This document shows positions 32,627 through 40,865 of a DNA stretch of 64,000 nucleotides, piece by piece. Origin of the DNA: Roseomonas indoligenes (lineage in GTDB: Bacteria > Pseudomonadota > Alphaproteobacteria > Acetobacterales > Acetobacteraceae); contig NZ_JAGIZA010000001.1 in assembly GCF_017813365.1 (NCBI RefSeq), positions 62,001 to 126,000 of the forward strand, in the 5' to 3' direction. The notes beneath the pieces are model-generated. The model had not been told where the DNA came from. It did not search any database and worked only from the letters and a program-made list of their open reading frames with translations. Within the stretch, counting starts at the first letter, position 1. The number at the start of each line of letters is the position of its first letter. Made by a program: the position numbers and the translations under genes.

Positions 32627-34398
32627 CCCGGTGGCGTCGCTTCGAAGCTGGGGGCGAGCGGACCCGTGCCGTCGGCCGGCTGCTGGGCCAGGTAGCGGCT
32701 GCGCGCCAGGGAGCGGCTGAGCTTGCCAGAGGAGGTGCGCGGCAGGGTGCCCGGCGAGACCAGCACCACCCGCGCCTCCACGCCGTGGCGGGATCGCAGC
32801 AGGCCGGCGACCTCCGTCGTCAGCCGTTCCCGCGTCGCGCTGTCCGGCGCGCCGCGGGCCTCGACGAGCATCACCACCTGCTCCACCCCGTCCTCCTCCA
32901 CGGAGAAGGCGGCGGCATCCCCGCTGCGGGCGGTGGGCAGCGACTGCTCCACCGCCCATTCCAGGTCCTGCGGCCAGACGTTGCGGCCGTTCACGATGAT
33001 CAGGTCCTTGGCCCGGCCGGTGATGACCACCTGCCCATCCAGCCGGTAACCGAGATCGCCCGTGCTCAGCCAACCCTCGGGCGAGAGGGCGGCCGCGCTC
33101 TCCTCCAGCCGGTTGTCGTAGCCCTGCATCAGCCCGGGGCCGCGCACCACCACATGGCCGACGCGCCGCTCCGGCAGCGAAGCGCCCGCGGCGTCGCGAA
33201 TCTCCAGTTCCGTACCGGGCACCGGCGGGCCGCAGAGGGCGAATTCCCGCAGGCGCATGGTGCCGTCCGAGGCCGGGGCGGCCACGCCCTCGCGCTCCAG
33301 CCGGTCCAGGTCCACCGTGTCCGTCACGAAGCCCTTGTCCAGCGGCGCGAAGCTGATGGCGAGCGTCGCCTCGGCCATGCCGTAGCTCGGCACGAAGGCT
33401 TCCCCGCGGAAGCCGTCCGGCGCGAAGGTCTCGGCGAAGCGCGCCAGCACCTGCGGGCGGATCATGTCGCCCCCGATCCCCGCTGCCCGCCAGGAGGAGA
33501 GATCGAGCGGCGCCTCCCGCGACGGGTCGGGCCGGCCGCGGCGGGTGCAGAGCTCGTAGCCGAAGCTCGGGCTGTAGGAGAGGGTGGCGCGGTGCGCGGA
33601 GATCAGGCGCAGCCAGAGCTGCGGGCGCCGGGCGAATTCCTGCGGCGAGAGGTAGTCCACCGTCACCTGCCCCGCGAGCGGCGCCAGCATGAAGCCCACC
33701 AGACCCATGTCGTGGTAGAGCGGCAGCCAGGACACCGCCCGGTCATCCTGCCCCAGCCGGAGGCCGTGCTGCAGGATGGAGCGGATGTTCTCCATCAGCG
33801 CGCGCCCGGTGACGGCGACGCCGACCGGGAAGCGCGTGCTGCCCGAGGAAAACTGCAGGTAGGCGATCTCGTCCTCGCCTAGCGGGCGCGGCTCGGGCAG
33901 CGCCGCCTCCCGGGCCTCGTCCACGGGCATCCCCGCCACCGTGCCGAAGATCGCCAGCCCCGCCCCTTCGGCAAAGGGCTCCAGCCAGGATTGCAGCGCG
34001 GCCGGCACGAAGAGGGCCGAGGCCTGCGACGCCTGGGCCAGCCGGGCGATGTGCTCGATATAGGTCTCGCGCCCGCCGAAGGCGGTGGGCAGGGGCAGGA
34101 GCGCCGGCACCAGCCCGGCATACTGGCAAGCCAGGAAGGCGGCGACCACGTCCGGATGCGTCTCCGCGACGATCGCCACGCGCTCCCCCCGCGCTAGGCC
34201 GGCGCCGAGCAGCCGCCGGGCCAGGGCCCGCGCCTCCGCGCGCAGGGCGGCATAGGGCAGGGCGCGGGTCACCGCGCCCCGGCCGTCATGGAAGCCGAAA
34301 CCCGTCTCCCCCTGGGCAGCGTAGTCCAGCGCCTCCGTCAGGGTGCCGAAGGTGCCGAGGCGCTGGGGGATGGTGTTCCGTGTCGGGAGCCGCTCCAC
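32623..34398 (-). CDS. fatty acyl-AMP ligase / acyl-ACP synthetase (AasR-like)
   Basis: A 591-residue ANL-superfamily adenylate-forming enzyme. The P-loop is YLQFSSGSTRFPVGVAVTG, with GSTRFP rather than the acyl-CoA synthetase GTTGxPK; LPLYHDMGLVGFM, AGIGGDMIRP, FVPSYGMAEATL, GWLSTGDLGY and KDLIIVNGRNVWPQDLE follow in order. This pattern fits FAAL-type enzymes, which hand acyl-AMP to an ACP instead of CoA. In Caulobacter an acyl-ACP synthetase of this kind loads the sphingolipid ACP. Full length, and coupled to the CerR-like gene. Confidence 0.85.
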   Translation of the reverse strand: MERLPTRNTIPQRLGTFGTLTEALDYAAQGETGFGFHDGRGAVTRALPYAALRAEARALARRLLGAGLARGERVAIVAETHPDVVAAFLACQYAGLVPALLPLPTAFGGRETYIEHIARLAQASQASALFVPAALQSWLEPFAEGAGLAIFGTVAGMPVDEAREAALPEPRPLGEDEIAYLQFSSGSTRFPVGVAVTGRALMENIRSILQHGLRLGQDDRAVSWLPLYHDMGLVGFMLAPLAGQVTVDYLSPQEFARRPQLWLRLISAHRATLSYSPSFGYELCTRRGRPDPSREAPLDLSSWRAAGIGGDMIRPQVLARFAETFAPDGFRGEAFVPSYGMAEATLAISFAPLDKGFVTDTVDLDRLEREGVAAPASDGTMRLREFALCGPPVPGTELEIRDAAGASLPERRVGHVVVRGPGLMQGYDNRLEESAAALSPEGWLSTGDLGYRLDGQVVITGRAKDLIIVNGRNVWPQDLEWAVEQSLPTARSGDAAAFSVEEDGVEQVVMLVEARGAPDSATRERLTTEVAGLLRSRHGVEARVVLVSPGTLPRTSSGKLSRSLARSRYLAQQPADGTGPLAPSFEATPPG

Positions 34399-34399
34399 C

Positions 34400-35161
34400 T
34401 CAGCCCGCCCCTGTCATGGCGGGCGCGGGGGCCGCCCAGGAGCGAACGAGCGCCTCGGCCTGCTCCAGGTCGTTCGGGTAGTCCACCTCGCCCCAGCTGA
34501 GGCCCTCGATCGAGGTGACGCGAATGTCGCCCGTGCCGGCGAGGGCGTGGATGACCGATAGGTACCAGCGCCGCAGGCCCTCAGGCTGGCGCAGCGCCGC
34601 CTCCAGCCCCGCGGCGAAAAGGGCACCGCCGCCGTCCTGGAAGCGCAGCATCCCGATGGACTCGCCGTTCGTCTCCTCCGGGGACAGGGTCTTGCCGATG
34701 GCGCGCAGGCGCGTGCCCTCGACCGAGACCTTCATGTCGTCCGCGTCGTAGCCGGGCTTGCGGTCGATGGTCACGGTGATCGGGGCGTCGGGCGCGGCGA
34801 GCAGGTGGCGCAGCACGGCGGGCTCGAAGAGGGTGTCGCCGTTCAGCAGCACCATCTCGCCGGCCTGCAGCAGGTCGCGCACCAGGAAGCAGCTTCCGAT
34901 GTTCTCCGCGACGGCGAAGAAGGGGTTGAACCGGGTGCGGACGCGCAGGCCCGGCGGGGTGATGCCGGGCAGAGCTGCCTCGATCGCCGCGGCCTCGAAG
35001 CCGGTGACGAGGGTGGCCTCGGTGATGCCGGCCGCCGACAACCCGCGGAGCTGCCATTCCAGGATGGACCGGTCGCCCACGCGCAGCAGGCACTTGGGCG
35101 CTCGCTCGGTCAGGGGAAGCAGGCGCTTTCCCTGACCGGCGCAGAGGACGATGGCTTTCAA
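34400..35161 (-). CDS. sugar-phosphate/choline-type nucleotidyltransferase (LicC-like)
   Basis: A 253-residue NTP transferase. KAIVLCAGQGKRLLPLTERAPKCLL is the complete NTP-binding loop with the activating lysine; VLLNGDTLFE holds the metal Asp, and WGEVDYPNDLEQAEAL the C-terminal metal site. LicC-like proteins make CDP-choline; related ones make NDP-sugars. The start is a TTG at 35161, the only reasonable codon immediately before the fold, 16 bp after the TetR stop. First structural gene after the TetR regulator, followed by the acyl-ligase and CerR-like genes. Confidence 0.8.
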   Translation of the reverse strand: MKAIVLCAGQGKRLLPLTERAPKCLLRVGDRSILEWQLRGLSAAGITEATLVTGFEAAAIEAALPGITPPGLRVRTRFNPFFAVAENIGSCFLVRDLLQAGEMVLLNGDTLFEPAVLRHLLAAPDAPITVTIDRKPGYDADDMKVSVEGTRLRAIGKTLSPEETNGESIGMLRFQDGGGALFAAGLEAALRQPEGLRRWYLSVIHALAGTGDIRVTSIEGLSWGEVDYPNDLEQAEALVRSWAAPAPAMTGAG

Positions 35162-35177
35162 GGCTGCTGATCCAGGT

Positions 35178-35882
35178 TCAGACAAGGGATTTTTCCTCGT
35201 GCCCGGTGCTGGCACGGTGTTCGGTGTTGGCCCGGTGTTCGGGACTGACACGGTGTTCGCTGCTGGCACGGGCCGGCGCCCCGACGGGCGGGGCCTGCGG
35301 GCACCAGCCGCGGGCATCCGCATCTTGGGCCTCGCCCGAGGGCGTGCCGTCGAGCAGGGCGAGGATGTCCTGGCGGAGGATTCGCCACTCCTCCTCGCCG
35401 AGTTGGACGAGGCCGAAGGCGCGCAGCATGTAGGCGCCCTCGGCGGCGAAGAGGGCGACGCGCGCGCGCCGGCCTTCTTCCGTCCTGAGGCCGAGGACGC
35501 TGAAGCGCTCGCTGTACCAGGTCTTGGTCTTGGCGACGTGGTCGCGCGCCTCGATGAGGGCGGCCATCAGCCCGGCCGCGCGCGCCTTGCTTGCCTCGGT
35601 CATCGCCAGGCTGATCTCGATGTGCCCGCGCAGGGCATCGACCGGGCAGGAGGAGGCGCCGATGCAGGCCGCCAGCCGGGTGTCGTGCTCCCGCTCCCAG
35701 CGCTCCATCAGGGCGGCGATCAGGTCGTTCTTGGTCCCGAAGCTGGACTGCAACCCGCCCTTGGAGCACCCCGCCGCCTTGGCGACGGCGTCGATCGTCA
35801 GGCCCCTTGTTCCCTCGGCGAACAGGATGCCCTCGGCCAGGTCCAGAACCTTGTCGCGGTCGATCGTGGGGCGACGTCCCAT
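35178..35882 (-). CDS. TetR/AcrR family transcriptional regulator
   Basis: A 234-residue repressor-type protein. The N-terminal helix-turn-helix is RDKVLDLAEGILFAEGTRGLTIDAVAKAAGCSKGGLQSSFGTKNDLIAALMER, with the CSKGGLQSSFGTK recognition helix. The C-terminal helical domain would bind the effector, perhaps a lipid or acyl chain. The last 22 residues are a six-residue tandem repeat (SEHRVS/PEHRAN/TEHRAS) not expected in the fold. It is the first gene of an apparent operon with the nucleotidyltransferase, acyl-ligase and CerR-like genes, and a perfect 12-bp palindrome lies 28 bp upstream, so autoregulation is likely. Confidence 0.88.
   Translation of the reverse strand: MGRRPTIDRDKVLDLAEGILFAEGTRGLTIDAVAKAAGCSKGGLQSSFGTKNDLIAALMERWEREHDTRLAACIGASSCPVDALRGHIEISLAMTEASKARAAGLMAALIEARDHVAKTKTWYSERFSVLGLRTEEGRRARVALFAAEGAYMLRAFGLVQLGEEEWRILRQDILALLDGTPSGEAQDADARGWCPQAPPVGAPARASSEHRVSPEHRANTEHRASTGHEEKSLV
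35211..35264. repeat. 18-bp tandem repeat inside the tetR 3' end
   Basis: Three imperfect 18-bp units (first: GGCACGGTGTTCGGTGTT) run head to tail, with a partial fourth. Because the unit is a multiple of three, the reading frame is kept and yields a six-residue repeat containing EHR. Such arrays change length by slippage. Confidence 0.7.
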
Positions 35883-35909
35883 GCGTCCCTCCCCGATCGG
35901 AACGAAGAA

Positions 35910-35921
35910 ATACGTACGTAT
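35910..35921. promoter_or_regulatory. palindromic operator candidate for the TetR regulator
   Basis: ATACGTACGTAT is a perfect 12-bp palindrome, 28 bp before the tetR start codon. TetR-family dimers bind such sites, and the CGTACG core is common among them. AT-rich flanks (GAAA on the left) would suit an overlapping promoter. I did not notice a second copy in the window. Confidence 0.6.
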
Positions 35922-36457
35922 GGGCGTTTTAAGCGGGGCCCTTCAAAAAGCAATACGGCGGAAAGGAGGCAGCGTGCCGCCGGGTGGCACGGGGCTGCCG
36001 GTCGCCGATGCCTCTGGGGCGGCATCGCCCGGGGTCCTTGCCGGGGGTCCTCGCCCGCAGGACCTGCCGCAGTGGAAAGCCCTGGTAGTACCCCCCCCCT
36101 CTCTGACCAGGGTCAGCAGCCCGGCTGTCCGACACTGACCTCCTTGCTGCGCTACCGTGAATGCCGCCGGCCCTGGGACCAGCGCTCGCCAGACATCATG
36201 GACCCTGGGTTCAAAGATTTGCCTGCTATATAGACGATTGCACCCAAGATCGTCATCAGAGACCCGGCCCCGACCAGATGTGCTCAGATCTGCACAGTTG
36301 GGCGGCATATCCGGCTTGCCTTCCCGAGCCGCGCCGTGATCTATCCGACCTGAGGGAGTGGCCTGCAACGGTGCAGGCCAGGGCGATCTCCCCGAAACCA
36401 TCCGGCGGTCCAAAGGCGGCCCGCCTCCCGGTTCCCCCTGGGAACCCCGGAGCGCGC
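35922..36457. other. intergenic region upstream of cysG
   Basis: About 540 bp without a credible gene. It has lower GC than its neighbours around 36190-36350. Short open frames here lack coding character or ribosome sites. It holds a poly-C tract (36091-36099) and a small inverted repeat (listed separately). The CysG reading frame is open back to 36161, but the protein homology begins only after 36458. Confidence 0.5.
36104..36115. promoter_or_regulatory. short inverted repeat upstream of cysG
   Basis: TGACC-AG-GGTCA is a 5+5 bp inverted repeat about 340 bp before the cysG start. It could be a regulator site, but its distance and small size make this weak. Confidence 0.2.
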
Positions 36458-37918
36458 ATGACGGATCTCCTTCCCCCCGCTGGACGGGCCGGTGACGCGC
36501 CGGGTGGACACAGCCTCTTTCCCGTTTTCTTCGACCTCGGCGGCCAGCACGTGCTCATCGTCGGCGGCGGGGAAATGGCGGCCGCGAAGGCCCGCCTCCT
36601 CGCTGGCACCGGGGCGGAGATCCGGGCGGTGGACCCGGCGCCGGAGGACGAAATCCTGGCCATGGCGGAGGAGGGAGGCCTTCGCCTGGAATGCCGCGGC
36701 TTCGAGGCAGGGGACCTCGACGGCGTCCGCCTCTGCTACGTCGCGCTGGAGGATGGGGATGCCGCGGCGGCCGTGGTGGCGCAGGCCCGGGCCCGCGGCG
36801 TGCTCGTCAACGCCGTGGACCGCCGCCCGCTCTGCGACTTCACCACCCCCGCCATTGTCCAGCGCGGCGAGATGACGATCGCGATCGGCACGGCGGGCGC
36901 TGCCCCGGCCCTGGCGCGCGACCTGCGCGGGCGGGTGGAGACCGCGGTGCCGCCGGCCTATGGCCGGCTGGCCGGCTTCTGCCGGGCCTGGCGCCCGGCG
37001 GCCACGGCCCGGCTGGCCGGGCGCGACCTGCGCCGGCGCTTCTGGGACGCCGTGCTGGACGGACCCGTCGCCGAGGCCGTGCTCGCCGGGAACGAGGCAG
37101 AGGCGGACCGGAGCATGGAGGCGCTGCTGGAGAACGCCGCCCGCACCGGGCTGCCCCGGCCGCCCGGGCAGGCGCTGCTCGTCGGGGCGGGGCCGGGTGA
37201 TCCCGGGCTTCTCACCCTCACGGGGCTGCGCGCCCTGCAACGGGCCGATGTCGTGCTCTACGACCGGCTTGTCAGCCCGGAGGTGCTCGCCCTGGCGCGC
37301 CGGGACGCGCGGCGGATCGACGTGGGCAAGCGCTGCGGGCGGCACTCGATGAACCAGGCGGCGATCAACGCGCTTCTCGTCCGTTATGCCCGCGAAGGGC
37401 TTCGCGTCGTGCGGCTGAAGGGCGGCGACCCCTTTGTCTTCGGGCGCGGCGGCGAGGAGATGGAGGCAATGCGCGAGGCGGGGCTGAGCGTGGGCGTGGT
37501 GCCCGGCGTCACCGCGGCCGTCGCGGCCGCCGCGGCGCTGGGCATTCCCGTGACGCATCGCGGCGTCTCTCGCGGCCTGCACCTCATCACCGCGCACGGG
37601 GTCGACGGCGCCCTGCCGGAGCACGACTGGAAGGCCCTGGCGGCACTCGGAGGCACGCTGGCGGCCTATATGGGAATGCGGACCTTGCAAGGGCTGGTGG
37701 AGCGCCTGATGGGGGCGGGCCTGCCCGCCTCGACCCCCGTCGTGGCGGTGGAGAACGCGACGCTGCCGGGCCAGCGGGCAATCCGGGGCACGCTCGGCAC
37801 AATCGCGGCACGGGTGGCGGAAGCAGCGCCGGAAGGGCCGACTCTCCTGCTGATCGGGGAGGCCGTGACCCTGGCCCAGGGCGGGACCGTGGCGGAGAGG
37901 GTGCTGGATGCAGCCTGA
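36458..37918 (+). CDS. cysG: siroheme synthase CysG
   Basis: A 486-residue trifunctional enzyme making siroheme, the cofactor of sulfite and nitrite reductases. The N-terminal half is precorrin-2 dehydrogenase/ferrochelatase, with the NAD loop HVLIVGGGEMAAAKARLL and the linker VNAVDRRPLCDFTTPAIVQRG. The C-terminal half is uroporphyrinogen-III methyltransferase, with VGAGPGDPGLLTLTGLRALQ, the SAM motif LKGGDPFVFGRGGEE and the PGVTAAVAAAAALGIPVTHR segment. Full family length. Start ATG 36458 comes after an uninformative open stretch. It overlaps the next gene by 11 bp. Confidence 0.95.
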   Translation: MTDLLPPAGRAGDAPGGHSLFPVFFDLGGQHVLIVGGGEMAAAKARLLAGTGAEIRAVDPAPEDEILAMAEEGGLRLECRGFEAGDLDGVRLCYVALEDGDAAAAVVAQARARGVLVNAVDRRPLCDFTTPAIVQRGEMTIAIGTAGAAPALARDLRGRVETAVPPAYGRLAGFCRAWRPAATARLAGRDLRRRFWDAVLDGPVAEAVLAGNEAEADRSMEALLENAARTGLPRPPGQALLVGAGPGDPGLLTLTGLRALQRADVVLYDRLVSPEVLALARRDARRIDVGKRCGRHSMNQAAINALLVRYAREGLRVVRLKGGDPFVFGRGGEEMEAMREAGLSVGVVPGVTAAVAAAAALGIPVTHRGVSRGLHLITAHGVDGALPEHDWKALAALGGTLAAYMGMRTLQGLVERLMGAGLPASTPVVAVENATLPGQRAIRGTLGTIAARVAEAAPEGPTLLLIGEAVTLAQGGTVAERVLDAA

Positions 37919-38912
37919 CGGTGCCGGTCCCGCTTCGGACGAGGCGGAGCCGGAGCACCCCTTCGCGCCCTTCATCCGCACCCTCGGCCGCGGCCCCGGC
38001 CGCTCCCGCGCGCTGACGCGGGAGGAGGCGCGGGAGGCGCTTCGCATGGTGCTGGCCGGCGCGGCGGAGCCGATCCAGGTTGGCGCCTTCCTCATGCTGC
38101 TGCGCTACCGCGGCGAGGACCCGGAGGAACTCACAGGCCTTGTCGAGGCCGCGCGGGAGGCCGTGGGAGCCGGCCCGGCGATGGATGGCGGCGGAGTGGA
38201 ACTGGACTGGCCCTCCTACGGCTCCGGCCGCACGCGGGGGGCGCCCTGGTTTCTGCTGGCCGCACTGGCGCTGGCGCGCGCCGGGCACCGCGTGCTGATG
38301 CACGGCTCCAACGCCTTCACCTCCGGGATGCCCGTGCTGGAGGCCCTGCCGCTGCTCGGCCTGCGCGCCGTCCGCTGCCGGGCGGAGGCGCTGGAGGCAG
38401 TCGGGGTCTCGAACTTCGCCTACCTGCCGCTGCGCGCGATGAGCCCGCGGCTGGATGAGCTGCTGCATCTGCGCTCCTTTCTCGGCCTGCGCTCCCCTAT
38501 CAACACCGTGGCCCGGCTGATCAATCCGGCGAACGCGCCGGCCGGCGTGGATGGCGTGTTCCACCCGCCCTACATCGCCGCGCATCTCGCCGTGGCGCAG
38601 CGCATGGCCCGGCCGCGCCTGCTCGTCGTCAAGGGCGGGGGAGGGGAGGCGGAGCGGGGGCCTGCGAAGCCCGTGGCCGCGCACCTGATGGCCGGGCCGG
38701 AGGTAGAGGTGCTCAGCCTGCCGGCGCTGCGCGAAACCCGCGCCGCCGCCAGCGATTTCCTGGGGGTGTGGCAGGGCCGCGTCCGGGACGCGCATGCGGA
38801 GGGCACGGTGATCGGAACCATCTCGCTCGGCCTTCTGGCCATGGGGCGTGCGGCGACGCCCGGGGCGGCCGATGCGCGGGCGGCGGAGATCTGGCACGGC
38901 CGGTTCGGCTGA
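37908..38912 (+). CDS. YbiB/TrpD2-like glycosyl transferase family protein
   Basis: A 334-residue protein of the anthranilate phosphoribosyltransferase fold. The N-terminal helical domain has LTREEAREALRMVLAGAAEPIQVGAFLMLLRYRGEDPEEL, and the C-terminal domain has VLMHGSNAFTSGMPVLEALPLLG and the SPINTVARLINPANAP segment. Known: the E. coli relative YbiB binds nucleic acid and lacks TrpD activity, and the same subtype is often encoded next to nitrate/siroheme genes in alphaproteobacteria. Here it overlaps cysG, which fits. Not a tryptophan enzyme by context. Confidence 0.8.
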   Translation: MQPDGAGPASDEAEPEHPFAPFIRTLGRGPGRSRALTREEAREALRMVLAGAAEPIQVGAFLMLLRYRGEDPEELTGLVEAAREAVGAGPAMDGGGVELDWPSYGSGRTRGAPWFLLAALALARAGHRVLMHGSNAFTSGMPVLEALPLLGLRAVRCRAEALEAVGVSNFAYLPLRAMSPRLDELLHLRSFLGLRSPINTVARLINPANAPAGVDGVFHPPYIAAHLAVAQRMARPRLLVVKGGGGEAERGPAKPVAAHLMAGPEVEVLSLPALRETRAAASDFLGVWQGRVRDAHAEGTVIGTISLGLLAMGRAATPGAADARAAEIWHGRFG

Positions 38913-38922
38913 GGGCGCCGGC

Positions 38923-39423
38923 ATGCCCCGCCGTCCCGCCAAGCCGCGCCGGACCAGCTGCGGCGTCCTCGTCAGCGACGGGGCGCGTCTCCTGCTCGGC
39001 CACGCCGCGCGCTCCGTGCTCTGGGATATTCCGAAGGGCGTGGCGGAGGCGGGGGAGGGTTTTGCCGAGGCGGCGGTGCGCGAGCTGCGGGAGGAGACAG
39101 GCTTGCAGGTTTCGGCCGAGGACCTGACCGATCTCGGCGTGCACGGCTACCTGCCCGGCAAGGACCTGGCCGTCTTCGCCTGGCGGGTCGAGGCGATGCC
39201 GGCCGTGGAATCCCTGCGCTGCACCTCCCGCATCCCCGTCTCCGGCGGAGGGTGGGTTCTGGAATTCGACCGTTTCGCAGTCCTGCCCTGGGACGAGGCG
39301 CTGGGGCGCGTGGGCAAGAACATGGCGCGGGTGCTGGGTACGCTTCGCGCCGCGCCGGGATGGCCCTTCGGTGGCCATGGGCAACGGCATGGCAGTGTCC
39401 CAGGCGGTCAACCGGATCGTTGA
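38923..39423 (+). CDS. NUDIX hydrolase
   Basis: A 166-residue pyrophosphohydrolase. The NUDIX box is complete at residues 39-61: G at 39, E at 45, then [21 protein letters not shown] introduces it, as in the house-cleaning and RppH/MutT-like subgroup with PKG. ATG 38923 is 10 bp after the preceding stop. Substrate is unknown. Its last dozen codons enter a region of weaker coding character, so the native C-terminus may be altered. Confidence 0.85.
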   Translation: MPRRPAKPRRTSCGVLVSDGARLLLGHAARSVLWDIPKGVAEAGEGFAEAAVRELREETGLQVSAEDLTDLGVHGYLPGKDLAVFAWRVEAMPAVESLRCTSRIPVSGGGWVLEFDRFAVLPWDEALGRVGKNMARVLGTLRAAPGWPFGGHGQRHGSVPGGQPDR

Positions 39424-39783
39424 TGTTGCTGATAATCCGGTACGGGGGCTGGTTGTCATGCACCTGCCAAGACCGCGCCTTGGACCCATGAAACCCGAAG
39501 TTGGGGACCCTGGAGCGAGGCCCCGACTAGGCCTGACCTCTTTTCTTCTGCGAGTTGCAGAGATTGCTCTGATGGCCCTTTGCGGCACCTCCAGGAGGCT
39601 TCCAGTACCTGGAACGCCGCCCGTCATCCCTGCGTGGGGCTGATGACGTAGATCTCGGGCGTATGCAGCGGAGCATTGGAAAGGCGAAGTTGACCGGCCA
39701 GCTTCCCGACTATCGTGATTACTGTCCTCCGGCGGGTGGCACGGACGGCAGGAGATACGCGGGCCCGCTTTCTGGCTCCAGTC
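39424..39783. other. non-coding stretch with a possible minus-strand gene remnant
   Basis: No intact gene. On the minus strand a short frame ends at 39624 with the tail NAPLHTPEIYVISPTQG; it reads like a genuine protein C-terminus but has no start and I cannot place its family. It may be the relic of a gene that lay downstream of the decayed TonB receptor. Confidence 0.3.
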
Positions 39784-40138
39784 TTACCAGCGGTAACTCA
39801 GCCCACGGTAGACGGCGCCCTGTCCCTGGGTTGAAGGTCTCCGACGCACCATTGGCTGGAACCAGCTATCGCGACATTGGCGATGGAGCGCTCGTCTGTG
39901 AGGTTCCAGGCCTCGAGACACCCGGACAGCCTCGTTCCGCGATCGAAGCTGACCCTGAGGTTCAGCAACGCATAGGGATCGACCCTGAGCTGGTTGGCGT
40001 TGTCGGCGTAGTAGGACCCGGGCGCCCACCCGACGTTCGGACCGGGCTGAATGCCGCTCGGGTGCGAGTAGAGCAGCTCCGCTCGCCGGTCGTGTCGCGG
40101 CACGCCGGGGAGTTGGTTGTTCCCGTCGCGAGCATCCC
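39784..40138 (-). pseudogene. C-terminal remnant of a TonB-dependent receptor (frameshifted)
   Basis: The minus strand encodes the end of an outer-membrane beta-barrel: NNQLPGVPRHDRRAELLYSH, GPNVGWAPGSYYADNANQLR and ALLNLRVSFDRGTRLSGCLE followed by NLTD. Near 39840 the frame breaks, and the barrel end continues in the next frame as GQGAVYRGLSYRW with stop at 39784. A terminal aromatic (W) is normal for the barrel's last strand. About 600 residues of plug and barrel are missing on the upstream side, where the sequence jumps directly to a DUF2946-like 5' end. It is of a FecA-like type and not a copy of the intact receptor downstream. Confidence 0.75.
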
Positions 40139-40149
40139 CGTCGAAGAGG

Positions 40150-40215
40150 AAGCTCCCACTGCAGGAGCAGCAGTCAGGCGAGAAGGCGAACAAGGCCTCT
40201 CGGGTGGCGACGCAT
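40150..40215 (-). pseudogene. 5' remnant of a second DUF2946 gene, inverted
   Basis: Read on the minus strand from ATG 40215, about 63 bp align without gaps to the first 63 bp of the intact DUF2946 gene at 40401 (MRRHPRGLVRLLA-stop-LLLLQW against MRRPRTGLARFLAILLLLQW). A TGA replaces codon 14. Similarity ends where the TonB receptor remnant begins. The two genes are in inverted orientation about 190 bp apart. Confidence 0.75.
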
Positions 40216-40400
40216 GGCTTGCGTTGTCAGGGACCGGTAGACTCTCGTGTCACGCCTCCCGGACAGGATCATCCGAGCGCCAGACTTCCCCGGCTCGATC
40301 CAGGCCCCTGGCCATCTCGGATGACCGGGACAATCTGTCCCATGCCGGATCCGAAGGGAGGGCGTGACGAACGGGCTAACGGTCGGGTAAGTCATTCCTT

Positions 40401-40769
40401 ATGCGCCGCCCGCGGACAGGCCTTGCTCGTTTTCTCGCTATCCTGCTGCTTCTGCAGTGGGCGGGGGCCGTGCTGCCGCATGCCAGGGCCATGGCGCAGC
40501 TTGCTTCTGCACAGGCCATCGAGCTCTGCACCCACGAGGGCAAGCGCCAGATCCTCCTCGACGAGGACGGCAAGCCCGTAAAGCCGGTGCAGGCGGACGA
40601 CTGCTGCACCCTCTGCCAGGGGCCGATGGCAACCACGCCGTCGGAGCCGCCCAGGCTGGCTCAGCCCGTCGGCTACGTGCTGGTCATTGGCCTTTTCGGC
40701 GCGGAAGGACTTCCGACCACCCCGCCGCGCGCTCCGCCACAACAGCCCAGAGCACCGCCCCTTTCCTGA
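40401..40769 (+). CDS. DUF2946-like small exported metal-island protein
   Basis: A 122-residue protein with a signal peptide (MRRPRTGLARFLAILLLLQWAGAVLPHARA). The mature part has Cys43 in LCTHEGK and the cluster DDCCTLCQG (Cys68, 69, 72), followed by a C-terminal hydrophobic segment YVLVIGLFGAEGL and a Pro-rich end. These CxxC-type small proteins are regularly encoded next to TonB receptors and copper genes in proteobacteria; function is unknown, a metal ligand role is likely. It precedes the TonB receptor by 96 bp. Confidence 0.7.
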   Translation: MRRPRTGLARFLAILLLLQWAGAVLPHARAMAQLASAQAIELCTHEGKRQILLDEDGKPVKPVQADDCCTLCQGPMATTPSEPPRLAQPVGYVLVIGLFGAEGLPTTPPRAPPQQPRAPPLS

Positions 40770-40865
40770 TACCGGTCCGTAGCCGGGTGCGACCTCTTGT
40801 GTCGCGCCCGGCCTTGTCGCGCGTGCTCCGCTCGCGTGCCTCACCGTTATCCAGGAAAGCGCAGC

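Noticed and set aside
35211-35264. CRISPR-like repeat array
   Set aside because: Units are contiguous without spacers and only 18 bp, so this is a coding tandem repeat.
36091-36115. Poly-C tract as phase-variable promoter
   Set aside because: The tract is about 350 bp from the cysG start and no promoter elements are aligned with it.
35151-36233. Plus-strand frame of 360 codons over tetR
   Set aside because: Antisense shadow; the tetR helix-turn-helix on the minus strand is unambiguous.
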